64,000 bases of DNA from Rhizobium lusitanum (GTDB taxonomy: Bacteria; Pseudomonadota; Alphaproteobacteria; Rhizobiales; Rhizobiaceae), in the NCBI RefSeq assembly GCF_014189535.1, contig NZ_CP050308.1, positions 248,001 through 312,000 of the forward strand, in the 5' to 3' direction. The notes beneath the pieces were generated by a model. That model saw nothing but the letters and a program-made list of their open reading frames with translations, made no database searches and had not been told where the DNA came from. Made by a program: the position numbers and the translations under genes. Positions 46,169-57,622 of this stretch are shown piece after piece. Position 1 is the stretch's first letter, and every line of letters starts with the position of its first letter.

Positions 46169-47458
46169 TTAACGCTTTGAAACCGGAATGTATTCGCGCG
46201 GCGGTTCGCCGGTGTAAAGCTGGCGCGGACGGCCGATTCGCTGCTGCGGATCTTCGATCATCTCATTCCACTGGGCGATCCAGCCGACGGTACGAGCAAG
46301 GGCGAAGAGCACCGTGAACATGGTCGTGGGGAAGCCCAAGGCCTTCAGCGTGATACCGGAATAGAAGTCGACATTCGGATAGAGCTTCTTCTCGATGAAA
46401 TATTCATCGGTCAGCGCGATGCGCTCCAACTCGATAGCGATATCGAGCAATGGATCGTCCTTGATGCCGAGTTCGCCCAGAACCTCGTGCGCCGTCTTTT
46501 GCATGATCTTGGCGCGCGGGTCGTAGTTTTTGTAGACGCGATGACCGAAGCCCATCAGACGGAACGGATCGTTCTTGTCCTTGGCGCGGGCGATATATTC
46601 CGGAATACGGTCGACGGAGCCGATTTCGCTGAGCATGTTCAGCGCAGCTTCATTGGCGCCGCCATGAGCCGGGCCCCAGAGGCAGGCGATGCCAGCGGCG
46701 ATACAGGCGAATGGATTGGCGCCGGAAGAACCAGCGAGGCGAACCGTCGAGGTCGAGGCATTCTGCTCGTGATCGGCATGCAGGATGAAGATGCGATCCA
46801 TGGCGCGCGCGAGCACCGGATTGACCTCATATTCCTCGCAAGGAACAGCAAAGCACATGCGCAGGAAATTCGACGCATAATCGAGATCGTTCTTCGGATA
46901 AACGAAGGGCTGGCCGATATGGTACTTGTAGGCCATGGCGGCGAGCGTCGGCATCTTGGCGATCATGCGCAGGCTTGCAACCATGCGCTGGTGCGGATCG
47001 GTGATGTCGGTCGAGTCGTGATAGAAAGCCGACAGGGCGCCGACGCAGCCGCACATGACGGCCATCGGATGCGCATCACGGCGGAAGCCGGTGAAGAAGC
47101 GACTCATCTGCTCATGCACCATCGTGTGCATGGTCACGCGATGATCGAAATCCTTCTTCTGGGCAGCGGTTGGAAGTTCGCCGTATAGAAGCAGGTAGCA
47201 GACTTCGAGGAAGTCGCCGTGTTCGGCAAGCTGTTCGATCGGATAACCGCGGTGCAGCAGAACGCCTTCGTCGCCATCAATAAAGGTGATGGCGGACTCG
47301 CACGACGCGGTCGAGGTGAAGCCCGGATCGTAGGTGAAAGTGGAGGTGTTCTTATAAAGGGCACCAATATCAATGACACTTGGGCCGATGGTTCCGGATT
47401 TCACCGGCAGATCCACCGTCTTTTCGCCCCAAGTTAGTTTCGCGCTTTGTTCCGTCAT
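46169..47458 (-). CDS. gltA: Citrate synthase (type II, hexameric)
   Basis: A 429-residue enzyme condensing acetyl-CoA and oxaloacetate. Signature [14 protein letters not shown] and the [10 protein letters not shown] region carry the catalytic histidines; the Asp is near the PNVDFYSG motif. The length and N-terminal beta domain fit the NADH-sensitive Gram-negative type. ATG 47458 gives the normal start; the longer frame upstream is rejected. Confidence 0.97.
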   Translation of the reverse strand: MTEQSAKLTWGEKTVDLPVKSGTIGPSVIDIGALYKNTSTFTYDPGFTSTASCESAITFIDGDEGVLLHRGYPIEQLAEHGDFLEVCYLLLYGELPTAAQKKDFDHRVTMHTMVHEQMSRFFTGFRRDAHPMAVMCGCVGALSAFYHDSTDITDPHQRMVASLRMIAKMPTLAAMAYKYHIGQPFVYPKNDLDYASNFLRMCFAVPCEEYEVNPVLARAMDRIFILHADHEQNASTSTVRLAGSSGANPFACIAAGIACLWGPAHGGANEAALNMLSEIGSVDRIPEYIARAKDKNDPFRLMGFGHRVYKNYDPRAKIMQKTAHEVLGELGIKDDPLLDIAIELERIALTDEYFIEKKLYPNVDFYSGITLKALGFPTTMFTVLFALARTVGWIAQWNEMIEDPQQRIGRPRQLYTGEPPREYIPVSKR

Positions 47459-47739
47459 GCTGATCCTCCAAGATTTGGCGGGGGTTGACGCCATAAAAAG
47501 CGCCAAAAGGTTAAGCGACTACGGATTAGCTATATGATCCAGAGCCTAATGCCAAGTTATCCTTACGCCTATTTGTGCATTGCGGTATCAACTTTTGGGC
47601 ACTGCAATAGATGAAATTGCTTCGCTTCCATGCTGAGTGAGGTGTTTTATCCAGCACGCACGCGATTTCAGTTGAATTCACCGGCCGGTGACGGCAAAAA
47701 TCTCGTCATAGCTGTAGTTTTGCGGTGGGCGTGGGGTAA

Positions 47740-50199
47740 ATGCCTAATTTAGAGGCATCTGATCGGCAGTTGGACAGCCAAAATCAAGCCGAGGTTGCCG
47801 ACCGCGACGGCGGTTTTCCGGCTGTTATCGTCGTTGCCAAAGCCATCCCCCTGTCGCGGACGCAGGATCAGGCAACGTTCGCGACGCGTCTTCGTCTCGC
47901 CGCAAATAGTGTTCGGCTCGACATTGTCCGGTTGGTCGAGGAAGAGGCGGCCCATGGGCGAGCGCTTCTCTTTGTGCCGGTCTATATCGGCCTTGGCGCG
48001 ATTTTTTGGTTCAAGGCCGGTGTCGATCCGCCACCCCAGGCCGTCTTCGCGGCCCTTTTGATTTTCGCGGGTGCTTTCTTTCTGAAGCAGCATGCGGAGC
48101 CTGGGCTGCGGCACTTCCTCTTGGCTGGAATGCTGACATGCTCCGGCATGGCGTTGGCTCAATGTGAAGCCTGGCGCGCTTCGACCGTGATGCTCGACTC
48201 AGCGGTGACGACCACGATCACCGGGCGGATCGAGCGGCGTGAGTCGGATGATAACGGACGCTGGCGCTATGTCGTCGCACTCGAAGCAACGGAGAAGCCG
48301 ACCATCCGCAGGGCCCCGGAACGGGTCACCATTTTCGTGCGCAAACAGCCCCAGCCCTTCCAACTCGGCGATCGCATGCAGGGCAGGGTACGGCTGACGC
48401 CGGCGGCGGGGCCTGCCTTGCCGGGTCTTAACGATTTTGCCTTCAGCGCATATTTCAATGGGATCGGCGCGAACGGCTTTGCCTTTGGAGCGCCGACACT
48501 CATCTCACCTTCCGGTGATATCGACAACGGAACAATTCTCGACAGAGCGGATATCTGGCTCGCGGGTTTGCGCAACAGCATCGGCGACAGGATCAGGAAG
48601 ACACTGCCCGGCGATACCGGGGCCTTTGCGGCAGCGCTTGTCACCGATGAGAGACGCGCGATTTCTGACGATACGACCGAAGCGCTGCGGACGGCGGGCC
48701 TTACGCATATCATCGCCATTTCCGGCCTGAACATGGCGCTCTCGGCCGGTATCTTTTATGTCGGCTTGCGTTATGCCCTCAGCCTGTTGTTTGGAGTCGC
48801 ACAGGCCTGGCCAACGAAGAAGATCGCTGCCATTGGCGCGCTGATAACGGTGACCGCCTACTACCTGATTTCCGGTTTCGGTGTTTCGGCGGAGCGCGCT
48901 TTCATCATGATGGCGATCATGCTGGTCGCCGTTCTTTTCGATCGGCCATCTCTCAGCCTGCGCAACGTTGCCCTGTCGGCGATCGTTATCCTCGTCCTGT
49001 CGCCGTCGCAGGCGTTGGGACCGAGTTTCCAGATGTCCTATGCCGCAACACTGGCATTGGTATCCGGCTATTCGCTCTGGACGCGGCGGCGGCATCGGGA
49101 AAGCATTTTTTCCCGGTTTCGGGTCATGCGCCCGCTGCTTTTCGTCTCGCGTTTCTTCGGCGGCATATTGTCGACCTCCTTTCTCGGTGGCGCGTCGACG
49201 GCGATCTTTTCGATCGAGCATTTCCACCGGTTGTCGACCTATGGTCTCGCTGCCAACCTGGCTGCCATGCCGATCGTTTCCTTTATCGTCATGCCGTTCG
49301 GAATGGCCGCGATGCTGCTGATGCCGTTCGGTCTCGATGGATGGTTCTGGCAGATCACCGGCGAGGGGCTGGACCTCGTTATCATCATCGCCAAGACTGT
49401 TGCTGCCTGGGGTGGCAATATTCCGTTCGGCCGAATGCCGGTCTGGCTGTTCCCGACATTCATTGCCGGCTTCGTATTGATGACTTTGCTGAAGACTTGG
49501 CTACGGCATACGGGCGTGTTGCTGATGATTGGCTCGGTTGTTGTCGCCGCACTTGTTCCGGATGTCCGAAAGCCTGACTTGATGATTTCCGAGGATGGCA
49601 CCTTGGTAGCCTTGCGGCGGGACGATGCTTTGACGAGCAATCGCGAAAAGCCGCCTGACTTCATCTTCGAGCAGTGGCAAAGGGCACTGGCCATGACCGA
49701 TCACCGGCCGCCGACAATGCTTCCACCCGACAGCCAACTCCCCAAGATCAGCAAATCGGACAGGAACCGCCGCCTGACTGCCGATGAGCAGAACGCTGTC
49801 CGCAAGGCGATGGATGCGGCATTGGATAAAGCGGGGGAGGGTGGCTTTGCCTGCCAGAAACGGGCATGGTGCGTGGCGGTGCTCAGCAATGGCGAGATGC
49901 TCGTCACAATCGAGGATGCGGCCTATCTCGCCCCGGCCTGTGACACCGCCAATATCGTCGTCACCCCTATCCGTCTGCGACTCGATCGTTGCCGCTCGGG
50001 TGCAATGCTGTTTACAGGGGCTACGTTACAGCGAACCGGGTCCATCGAAATGGATCTTAGTGCCAACAAGCCGATCGCCACGACCGCATTTGAAACTCTA
50101 GCGCGGCCATGGAATCTGCATCGCGGCTATGATTGGCGAACGGGCACATTCGGAGCGCCGATTGTGCCCGCGTCACCAGCTAGTGATAACGACGGATAA
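47740..50199 (+). CDS. ComEC/Rec2 family competence-type membrane protein
   Basis: An 819-residue protein with an N-terminal DUF4131 domain (OB-like, about 150-290) and the competence membrane domain with ten or so helices; the motif [15 protein letters not shown] is characteristic. ComEC forms the inner-membrane DNA channel in transformable bacteria. The C-terminal third (about residues 615-819) lacks the HxHxDH metallo-beta-lactamase motif and is a distinct Cys-containing segment. The start ATG 47740 has only a weak GGGG upstream. The last 20 nt overlap the convergent lexA end. The divergent 47459-47739 gap to gltA shows no gene. Confidence 0.9.
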   Translation: MPNLEASDRQLDSQNQAEVADRDGGFPAVIVVAKAIPLSRTQDQATFATRLRLAANSVRLDIVRLVEEEAAHGRALLFVPVYIGLGAIFWFKAGVDPPPQAVFAALLIFAGAFFLKQHAEPGLRHFLLAGMLTCSGMALAQCEAWRASTVMLDSAVTTTITGRIERRESDDNGRWRYVVALEATEKPTIRRAPERVTIFVRKQPQPFQLGDRMQGRVRLTPAAGPALPGLNDFAFSAYFNGIGANGFAFGAPTLISPSGDIDNGTILDRADIWLAGLRNSIGDRIRKTLPGDTGAFAAALVTDERRAISDDTTEALRTAGLTHIIAISGLNMALSAGIFYVGLRYALSLLFGVAQAWPTKKIAAIGALITVTAYYLISGFGVSAERAFIMMAIMLVAVLFDRPSLSLRNVALSAIVILVLSPSQALGPSFQMSYAATLALVSGYSLWTRRRHRESIFSRFRVMRPLLFVSRFFGGILSTSFLGGASTAIFSIEHFHRLSTYGLAANLAAMPIVSFIVMPFGMAAMLLMPFGLDGWFWQITGEGLDLVIIIAKTVAAWGGNIPFGRMPVWLFPTFIAGFVLMTLLKTWLRHTGVLLMIGSVVVAALVPDVRKPDLMISEDGTLVALRRDDALTSNREKPPDFIFEQWQRALAMTDHRPPTMLPPDSQLPKISKSDRNRRLTADEQNAVRKAMDAALDKAGEGGFACQKRAWCVAVLSNGEMLVTIEDAAYLAPACDTANIVVTPIRLRLDRCRSGAMLFTGATLQRTGSIEMDLSANKPIATTAFETLARPWNLHRGYDWRTGTFGAPIVPASPASDNDG

Positions 50200-50902
50200 G
50201 GCCGACGAGCTTGCCTTGCACCTTGACGCGATCCGGCCCGAAAATACGGGTCTCATAGGCGGGATTGGCCGCCTCGAGCGCTATTGAGGCACCCTTGCGG
50301 CGGAAGCGCTTCAATGTCGCCTCTTCATCGTCGACCAAGGCGACGACGATATCGCCGGGATTGGCGGTCGTGCTGTTGCGGATGATGACAGTGTCGCCAT
50401 CGAAGATGCCGGCATCGATCATCGAGTCGCCCTTGACCTCGAGCGCATAATGCTCGCCAGAGCCAAGCATGTCTGCGGGGACGCTGATATCGTGAGTGTT
50501 GTTCTGGATCGCCGAGATCGGAACACCGGCAGCAATGCGGCCCATGACCGGCACGGATACGGCGCTATTGTTCTCGTCGTTCGCCGGCTTCGCAGGGGCG
50601 GGCGGCTGTACCGGCTGGGGCTTGCCCAGGCTGCCCTCGATGACGCTCGGCGAGAAAACGCGGCGCGGCTGCAGGCTCGGACTATAGGCTTCCGGTAGCT
50701 TGATGACCTCCAGCGCTCGAGCCCGATTCGGCAGGCGGCGGATGAAGCCGCGCTCTTCCAGAGCCGTGATCAAACGGTGAATGCCGGACTTGGACGCAAG
50801 ATCCAGCGCATCTTTCATTTCATCGAAAGAAGGTGGAATACCGGACTCCTTCATCCGTTCGTGAATGAAGAGAAGCAGTTCCTGCTGCTTGCGTGTCAAC
50901 AT
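50180..50902 (-). CDS. lexA: LexA repressor
   Basis: A 240-residue SOS repressor. It has an N-terminal winged helix (1-65), a long linker, and a C-terminal S24 autoprotease. The cleavage site is Ala125-Gly126 in GRIAAGV, the nucleophile Ser160 is in GDSMID and the general base is Lys198. RecA filaments induce self-cleavage. The promoter carries SOS boxes (50952-50977), so it is autoregulated. The 3' end overlaps comEC by 20 nt. Confidence 0.97.
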   Translation of the reverse strand: MLTRKQQELLLFIHERMKESGIPPSFDEMKDALDLASKSGIHRLITALEERGFIRRLPNRARALEVIKLPEAYSPSLQPRRVFSPSVIEGSLGKPQPVQPPAPAKPANDENNSAVSVPVMGRIAAGVPISAIQNNTHDISVPADMLGSGEHYALEVKGDSMIDAGIFDGDTVIIRNSTTANPGDIVVALVDDEEATLKRFRRKGASIALEAANPAYETRIFGPDRVKVQGKLVGLIRRYH

Positions 50903-50951
50903 CGTATTTGAACCCCAGAATCGTGAAGGTATCGTGAAACAAATCCAGAAC

Positions 50952-50977
50952 GAACACTATATGTTCCATATGTGTTC
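50952..50977 (-). promoter_or_regulatory. Overlapping SOS boxes upstream of lexA
   Basis: GTTC-CATATGT-GTTC at 50963-50977 is an exact alphaproteobacterial LexA box (GTTC-N7-GTTC). The first GTTC is also the second half of GAAC-ACTATAT-GTTC (50952-50966), a palindromic variant. They lie 50-75 nt upstream of lexA. Confidence 0.85.
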
Positions 50978-51295
50978 CGCAAGTCCCTAATTTTCGATGA
51001 ATGTTTTGTGGGCGTGTTAAATAAAGCAGAACATAACAGGTCCCCCGTAGGCGGAACCGTGGAGTATTCCGGCGCTAGTCAATGGAAACATATATGGAAG
51101 TCGGCCATGGTCGATTCTGCGGGAATGGGAGCCGGCTATCGTTGCATGACTACTGAAACCCGGAGGACTTGCGGCTTCCGCGCAGTCGCAAACTATTCGA
51201 CAATAAGCCTTCTTTTTGCGATCCGCCTGGTTTTTAGACGCCGCGCTTTCATCTTGAATTGAACCGCGGAAGGGCGCAAACCTGCGGCATACATG
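50978..51295 (+). other. Intergenic region between lexA and the VOC gene, no gene seen
   Basis: About 318 nt. A 96-codon open frame (50972-51262) runs through it but lacks a ribosome binding site and reads as non-coding. I see no RNA gene, repeat or clear promoter box. Confidence 0.5.
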
Positions 51296-51307
51296 AAGGA
51301 GGAAGCC

Positions 51308-52195
51308 ATGGCCTTATCGCTGCATCCGCTGGATCATCTCGTTTTGCCAACGGTCAATATCGCCATGGCGCGGGAGCGGCTTGGCAAGCTCGGCTTTACC
51401 GTTGCCGCTGATGCCCGCCATCCTTTCGGCACCGAGAATGCCTGCGTGTTCTTTTCCGACAAGACCTATCTGGAGCCTCTGGGCGTTGCGTCGCATGAGC
51501 AATATGAAGCGAGTATCGAGGAGGGCAATGTTTTTGTCGCTCGCGATCAGGCCTACCGTTTTCGCGTCAGTGAGGAAGGTTTTTCGGCCGTGGTTTTCGG
51601 CACTGAGGATGCGGCCGTCGATGATAAGCGCTTCCAGGCGAACGCCATGTCGGCCGGGAGCATGCTGGATTTCGAACGGCCGATGCGCATGCTGGACGGC
51701 TCGGAAACGATCGCCGGCTTCCGTCTCGCTTTCGCGGCCGATCTGCGGTCGCCGGATTTCTACGCTTTCTGCGCGCAGCGGATCAATCCCATACCGGCCG
51801 ATCGCAGCGCCCTGGAACGGCATGCCAACGGCGTGACTGGCATTGCACAGGTCGCCCTGTCGACGCCGAAGCCGGCGGCATTCCGGGGTTTCTTCGAACA
51901 GGTTGCAGGTGGACCGAAGATATCGGAGCATTCCTTTGGGCTGACGATCGAGACGGCGAATGCCCGGATCGAGGTTCTGACCCCGGAAGGCATGGAAGCC
52001 TTTTACGATTTTCCTGTGCCGGCGGGCGATCCCGGCCTTCGCGCGCGCGCAATCCTCTTCAAGACACACGATCTTTCCGTGACATCGTCGCATTTGGCTG
52101 CTAACGGCGTCACATACACGCGTAAGAACAATCGTATTCTGGCAAAGCCCGCCCCCGGACAGGGCGCGTTGTTTGCCTTCGAGGAGATAGCATGA
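51308..52195 (+). CDS. VOC superfamily protein with glyoxalase-like domain
   Basis: A 295-residue protein of the Glyoxalase_3-like type (PF13468-like): an N-terminal LDHLVLPTVNIAMARERLGKLGF unit then a second half with the QVALSTPKPAAF region. The reaction is unknown. ATG 51308 has AAGGAGG upstream. The stop overlaps the kdsA start by 4 nt, so the two genes are translationally coupled, although no link between this protein and Kdo synthesis is known to me. Confidence 0.83.
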   Translation: MALSLHPLDHLVLPTVNIAMARERLGKLGFTVAADARHPFGTENACVFFSDKTYLEPLGVASHEQYEASIEEGNVFVARDQAYRFRVSEEGFSAVVFGTEDAAVDDKRFQANAMSAGSMLDFERPMRMLDGSETIAGFRLAFAADLRSPDFYAFCAQRINPIPADRSALERHANGVTGIAQVALSTPKPAAFRGFFEQVAGGPKISEHSFGLTIETANARIEVLTPEGMEAFYDFPVPAGDPGLRARAILFKTHDLSVTSSHLAANGVTYTRKNNRILAKPAPGQGALFAFEEIA

Positions 52196-53031
52196 GCACG
52201 AATTCCGAAGTGATCGTCGGCGAGGGCGCATCCAAGGTTCTGTTTTCCAATACCGCCAAGCTGTCGCTGATTGCCGGCCCCTGCCAGATGGAAAGCCGCG
52301 ATCATGCCTTCATGGTTGCCGGTGTGCTGAAGGAACTCTGCGGCAAGCTCGGCATCGGCCTTGTCTACAAGTCGTCCTATGACAAGGCGAACCGCACCTC
52401 GCTCTCCGGCAAGCGCGGCATCGGCCTGGACAAGGCCATGGAAGTCTTTGCCGATCTAAAAAAGGAATATGGCTTTCCAGTCCTGTCCGACATCCACACC
52501 GAAGAACAGTGCGCGATCGTCGCCAAGACGGTAGACATCCTGCAGATCCCGGCCTTCCTGTCGCGCCAGACCGACCTTCTCGTTGCTGCCGCCAAGACCG
52601 GCCGCGTCGTCAACGTCAAGAAGGGTCAGTTTCTGGCGCCCTGGGACATGAAGAACGTGCTTGCCAAGCTGAACGAGAGCGGCAACCCGAATATCATGCT
52701 CTGCGAGCGTGGTGCCTCCTTCGGCTATAACACGCTGGTCTCCGACATGCGCTCGCTGCCGATCATGGCGGCGATGGGCGCTCCGGTGATCTTCGATGCC
52801 ACTCATTCCGTGCAGCAGCCGGGCGGGCAGGGCGGTTCGACGGGCGGTGACCGCCGATTCGTCGAAACGCTGGCGCGTGCCGCCGTTGCCGTCGGCGTTG
52901 CCGGCGTTTTCGTCGAGACACATGAGGATCCGGACAATGCACCGTCCGATGGTCCGAACATGGTCTATCTGAAGGACATGCCGCAGCTTCTGGAAAAGCT
53001 GTTGGCCTTCGACGCCATCGCCAAGGCCTGA
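52192..53031 (+). CDS. kdsA: 3-deoxy-8-phosphooctulonate (KDO8P) synthase
   Basis: A 279-residue TIM-barrel enzyme condensing PEP and arabinose 5-phosphate to Kdo 8-phosphate for the LPS inner core. AGPCQMESRDHAF, KSSYDKANRTS, TDLLVAAAKTG and DATHSVQQPGGQG are the family motifs. It overlaps the VOC gene (ATGA). Confidence 0.97.
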   Translation: MSTNSEVIVGEGASKVLFSNTAKLSLIAGPCQMESRDHAFMVAGVLKELCGKLGIGLVYKSSYDKANRTSLSGKRGIGLDKAMEVFADLKKEYGFPVLSDIHTEEQCAIVAKTVDILQIPAFLSRQTDLLVAAAKTGRVVNVKKGQFLAPWDMKNVLAKLNESGNPNIMLCERGASFGYNTLVSDMRSLPIMAAMGAPVIFDATHSVQQPGGQGGSTGGDRRFVETLARAAVAVGVAGVFVETHEDPDNAPSDGPNMVYLKDMPQLLEKLLAFDAIAKA

Positions 53032-53161
53032 GAGATATAAGCGGCATTCAACAGGCTGACATGAACTTGCTATACGCGGCCTGTTGGAGCGCCTGATTGA
53101 GGTGCGGAGCGGCATTGTAATTTCCGCATCTTCGATTAAGACGATTTCAATCGATTTATAA

Positions 53162-54457
<1,296 letters not shown>

Positions 54458-54515
54458 TTTCAGGGTTCGGCCGGGCGCTGATCCGGTCTGCCTTTAATGC
54501 CTGCAATATCTTGAG

Positions 54516-54538
54516 CCGCGCCTTCGGGCGCGGTTTTT
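54516..54538 (+). terminator. Rho-independent terminator after eno
   Basis: CCGCGCC-TTCG-GGCGCGG forms a perfect 7-bp stem with a UUCG tetraloop, followed by five Ts. Confidence 0.94.
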
Positions 54539-54700
54539 CGTTGTGGGAAGGTTAGAGTCAACGGATGGTTAATCTCTACCGGCTAGAGTCGTCATAGATG
54601 TTTGATTTGGCATGATCTTATCCGGAAACCGCTTCGCATTTTCGCTGCGCGGACCAAAGGTTCGGGATCATACTCCGTAGGGCGTTTCGAGCGGGCGAGT

Positions 54701-55012
54701 ATGTGGACAAAATATCATAAGAAGAGAAGATTCGGTCGTTTCGTTCTTCCCGCCATCACGGTCGCCTTCGTCAGCTATTTCGGCTATCACTGTATTCATG
54801 GCGACTACGGCCTGAAGGCAACCGAGGTTTTCGAGCAGCGGCGCATCGATCGCGGCAAGGAGCTTGCCGATCTCGTTGCCAAGCGCGAACACCTCGAAAA
54901 GGCCGTGGCGCTGCTCAGCGACGGCTCGCTGGACAAGGATATGCTTGATCAGTACGCGCGCTATCAGCTAACCTATTCCAAGGCTGATGAAATCGTCATT
55001 TTCAACAAATAG
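54701..55012 (+). CDS. Septum formation initiator family protein (FtsB/DivIC-like)
   Basis: A 103-residue bitopic membrane protein: a short basic N-terminus, one membrane helix (FVLPAITVAFVSYFGYHCI, about 13-31) and a periplasmic coiled coil (about 40-75), as in FtsB. FtsB links to FtsL and FtsQ in the divisome. Its position between eno and pdhA is common in alphaproteobacteria (and near eno also in others). ATG 54701 is the first that leaves the membrane helix near the N-terminus. Confidence 0.88.
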   Translation: MWTKYHKKRRFGRFVLPAITVAFVSYFGYHCIHGDYGLKATEVFEQRRIDRGKELADLVAKREHLEKAVALLSDGSLDKDMLDQYARYQLTYSKADEIVIFNK

Positions 55013-55018
55013 CCACAA

Positions 55019-55095
55019 TTAACCGAATTCAAGTTAACTGAATTTTTCACAGCTATAACAATAGCTTGCGATGAATATGAGCCATGCAATTATAG
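55019..55095 (+). promoter_or_regulatory. pdhA upstream region with 11-bp direct repeats and possible promoter
   Basis: TTAACCGAATT (55019-55029) and TTAACTGAATT (55034-55044) are direct repeats with 15-bp period and one mismatch. A CTTGCG (55065-55070) and TTATAG (55090-55095), 19 nt apart, could be a promoter but the spacing is long. The repeats may be regulator half-sites. Confidence 0.4.
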
Positions 55096-55169
55096 CATTG
55101 CTGTGGCGGACAATCTTCCCTATGTTACGCCTCACTATAAAACGAGGCTACTCACACAGGGAGGGTTGA

Positions 55170-56213
55170 ATGGCGCCACGTAAATCCGCGTCCGTTTCCA
55201 GCCGGAAGACAGCATCGAGGCCTGCCAAGGAAACCAATGGCGGCGCTATTGCAGAATTTGACCGCGATGCAGAACTGAGTGCCTATCGCGAGATGCTGCT
55301 GATCCGCCGCTTCGAAGAGAAGGCTGGCCAGCTCTACGGTATGGGCTTCATTGGCGGTTTCTGTCACCTTTATATCGGTCAGGAAGCTGTCGTTGTCGGC
55401 ATGCAGATGGCCCTGAAGGATGGCGACCAGGTCATCACCGGCTATCGCGACCACGGTCACATGCTGGCAGCCGGCATGAGTGCCCGCGGCGTCATGGCCG
55501 AGCTCACCGGACGCCAGGGCGGCTATTCCCGAGGGAAGGGCGGCTCCATGCACATGTTCTCCAAGGAAAAGAATTTTTACGGCGGCCACGGCATCGTCGG
55601 CGCGCAGGTCTCGCTTGGCACCGGTCTCGGCTTTGCCAACTGGTATCGCGGCAATGACAATGTCAGCGTCGCCTATTTCGGCGATGGCGCTGCCAACCAG
55701 GGCCAGGTCTACGAAAGCTTCAATATGGCGCAGCTCTGGAAGCTGCCGGTGATCTACGTGATCGAGAACAACCGTTATGCCATGGGTACGTCGACGGCAC
55801 GCGCCACCGCGCAGCCTGACTTCTCCAAGCGCGGTGCCTCCTTCGGTATCCCCGGTATCCAGGTTGACGCCATGGACGTTCGTGCCGTCAAGGCAGCTGC
55901 CGACGAGGCGGTTGAATATTGCCGCTCCGGCAAGGGTCCGATCATTCTGGAAATGCTGACCTATCGTTACCGTGGCCATTCCATGTCGGATCCGGCTAAG
56001 TATCGCTCCAAGGACGAAGTGCAGAAGATGCGCTCCGAGCATGATCCGATCGAGCAGGTTCGTGTCCGTCTTCTGGACAAGGGCTGGGCGTCGGAAGACG
56101 ACCTGAAGGTGATCGACAAGGACGTCCGCGACATCGTCGCCGACAGCGCCGATTTCGCTCAGGCCGATCCGGAGCCGGATGCATCCGAGCTCTACACCGA
56201 CATTCTGCTCTGA
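55170..56213 (+). CDS. pdhA: Pyruvate dehydrogenase E1 component, alpha subunit
   Basis: A 347-residue TPP-binding subunit of the alpha2beta2 E1, decarboxylating pyruvate. The TPP motif [17 protein letters not shown] ends in the expected Asn, and the phosphorylation-loop-like [11 protein letters not shown] is conserved as in mitochondrial E1-alpha. A basic, Ser-rich N-terminal stretch of 20 residues precedes the fold. GGGAGGG is upstream. First gene of pdhA-pdhB-pdhC. Confidence 0.97.
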   Translation: MAPRKSASVSSRKTASRPAKETNGGAIAEFDRDAELSAYREMLLIRRFEEKAGQLYGMGFIGGFCHLYIGQEAVVVGMQMALKDGDQVITGYRDHGHMLAAGMSARGVMAELTGRQGGYSRGKGGSMHMFSKEKNFYGGHGIVGAQVSLGTGLGFANWYRGNDNVSVAYFGDGAANQGQVYESFNMAQLWKLPVIYVIENNRYAMGTSTARATAQPDFSKRGASFGIPGIQVDAMDVRAVKAAADEAVEYCRSGKGPIILEMLTYRYRGHSMSDPAKYRSKDEVQKMRSEHDPIEQVRVRLLDKGWASEDDLKVIDKDVRDIVADSADFAQADPEPDASELYTDILL

Positions 56214-56230
56214 ATCGGGGAGGGAAAACC

Positions 56231-57607
56231 ATGCCCATCGATATTCTCATGCCCGCCCTTTCTCCGACGATGGAAGAGGGCACCCTTTCCAAATGGCTGA
56301 AGCAGGAAGGTGACAAGGTCACATCCGGCGACGTCATTGCGGAAATCGAAACCGACAAGGCCACCATGGAAGTGGAAGCCGTCGATGAAGGCATCATCGG
56401 CAAGCTGCTGGTGGAAGCCGGAACCGAAGGTGTCAAGGTCAACGCCAAGATCGCCATCCTGCTGCAGGACGGCGAATCCGCTTCGGACATCTCGACGGCT
56501 AAGGCTGCTCCGGCTGCCGAGCCGGTCAAGACTGAAGCGCCTGCCGCTGCCGTCGCTCCGGCGCCTGTTCCGGCACAGCCGAAGGCCGCTGCTCCTGCCG
56601 ATCCGGAAATCCCGGCCGGCACGGAAATGGTGTCGATGACGGTGCGCGAAGCACTGCGCGACGCCATGGCCGAAGAAATGCGCGACAACCCAGACGTCTT
56701 CGTCATGGGTGAAGAAGTCGCCGAATACCAGGGTGCCTACAAGATCACCCAGGGCCTGCTGCAGGAGTTCGGTCCTCGCCGCGTTATCGATACCCCGATC
56801 ACCGAACACGGCTTTGCCGGTGTCGGCGTCGGCGCTGCCATGGCCGGTCTTCGTCCGATCATCGAGTTCATGACCTTCAACTTCGCCATGCAGGCGATTG
56901 ACCAGATCATCAACTCCGCTGCCAAGACGCTCTACATGTCCGGCGGCCAGATGGGCGCTCCGATCGTGTTCCGCGGCCCGAATGGTGCTGCAGCCCGCGT
57001 CGGTGCTCAGCACAGCCAGGATTATTCTGCATGGTATAGCCAGATTCCAGGTCTCAAGGTCGTCATGCCCTACTCGGCAGCCGACGCCAAGGGCCTGCTG
57101 AAGGCTGCTATCCGCGATCCGAACCCGGTTGTCTTCCTTGAAAACGAAATTCTCTACGGCCAGCACTTTGACGTGCCGAAGCTCGACAATTTCGTTGTGC
57201 CGATCGGCAAGGCGCGCATTCATCGTACTGGCAAGGACGTGACGATCGTTTCCTTCGGTATCGGCATGTCCTATTCCATCAAGGCGGTTGCCGAGCTGGA
57301 AGCCCTGGGCATCGATGTCGAGCTGATCGATCTGCGCACCATCCGTCCGATGGATCTGCCGACAGTTATCGAATCCGTGAAGAAGACCGGCCGCCTGGTG
57401 GTCGTCGAGGAAGGCTATCCGCAGTCCTCCGTCGGCACGGAAGTCGCGACCCGCGTCATGCAGCAGGCCTTCGATTATCTCGATGCGCCGATCCTGACGA
57501 TTGCCGGCAAGGATGTGCCCATGCCCTACGCCGCCAACCTCGAGAAGCTGGCGCTTCCGAATGTCGGTGAAGTGGTCGATGCGGTGAAAGCCGTTTGCTA
57601 CAAATAA
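56231..57607 (+). CDS. pdhB: Pyruvate dehydrogenase E1 component, beta subunit with N-terminal lipoyl domain
   Basis: 458 residues: an N-terminal lipoyl domain (1-80; lipoyl Lys43 in ETDKATME), an Ala/Pro linker (about 90-130) and the E1-beta transketolase-like domain. The lipoyl domain on E1-beta is a known rhizobial trait. Its first 47 codons closely match those of pdhC, suggesting the domain was copied within the operon. 17 nt after pdhA. Confidence 0.97.
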   Translation: MPIDILMPALSPTMEEGTLSKWLKQEGDKVTSGDVIAEIETDKATMEVEAVDEGIIGKLLVEAGTEGVKVNAKIAILLQDGESASDISTAKAAPAAEPVKTEAPAAAVAPAPVPAQPKAAAPADPEIPAGTEMVSMTVREALRDAMAEEMRDNPDVFVMGEEVAEYQGAYKITQGLLQEFGPRRVIDTPITEHGFAGVGVGAAMAGLRPIIEFMTFNFAMQAIDQIINSAAKTLYMSGGQMGAPIVFRGPNGAAARVGAQHSQDYSAWYSQIPGLKVVMPYSAADAKGLLKAAIRDPNPVVFLENEILYGQHFDVPKLDNFVVPIGKARIHRTGKDVTIVSFGIGMSYSIKAVAELEALGIDVELIDLRTIRPMDLPTVIESVKKTGRLVVVEEGYPQSSVGTEVATRVMQQAFDYLDAPILTIAGKDVPMPYAANLEKLALPNVGEVVDAVKAVCYK

Positions 57608-57622
57608 GGGGAGGGCTCTTCG

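Noticed and set aside
50972..51262. A 96-codon open frame between lexA and the VOC gene
   Set aside because: No ribosome binding site; it starts within the SOS box and has protein-unlike composition.
53049..53086. 8-bp inverted repeat CAACAGGC/GCCTGTTG after kdsA as a terminator
   Set aside because: The loop is 22 nt and no T-run follows, so a terminator call is not supported.
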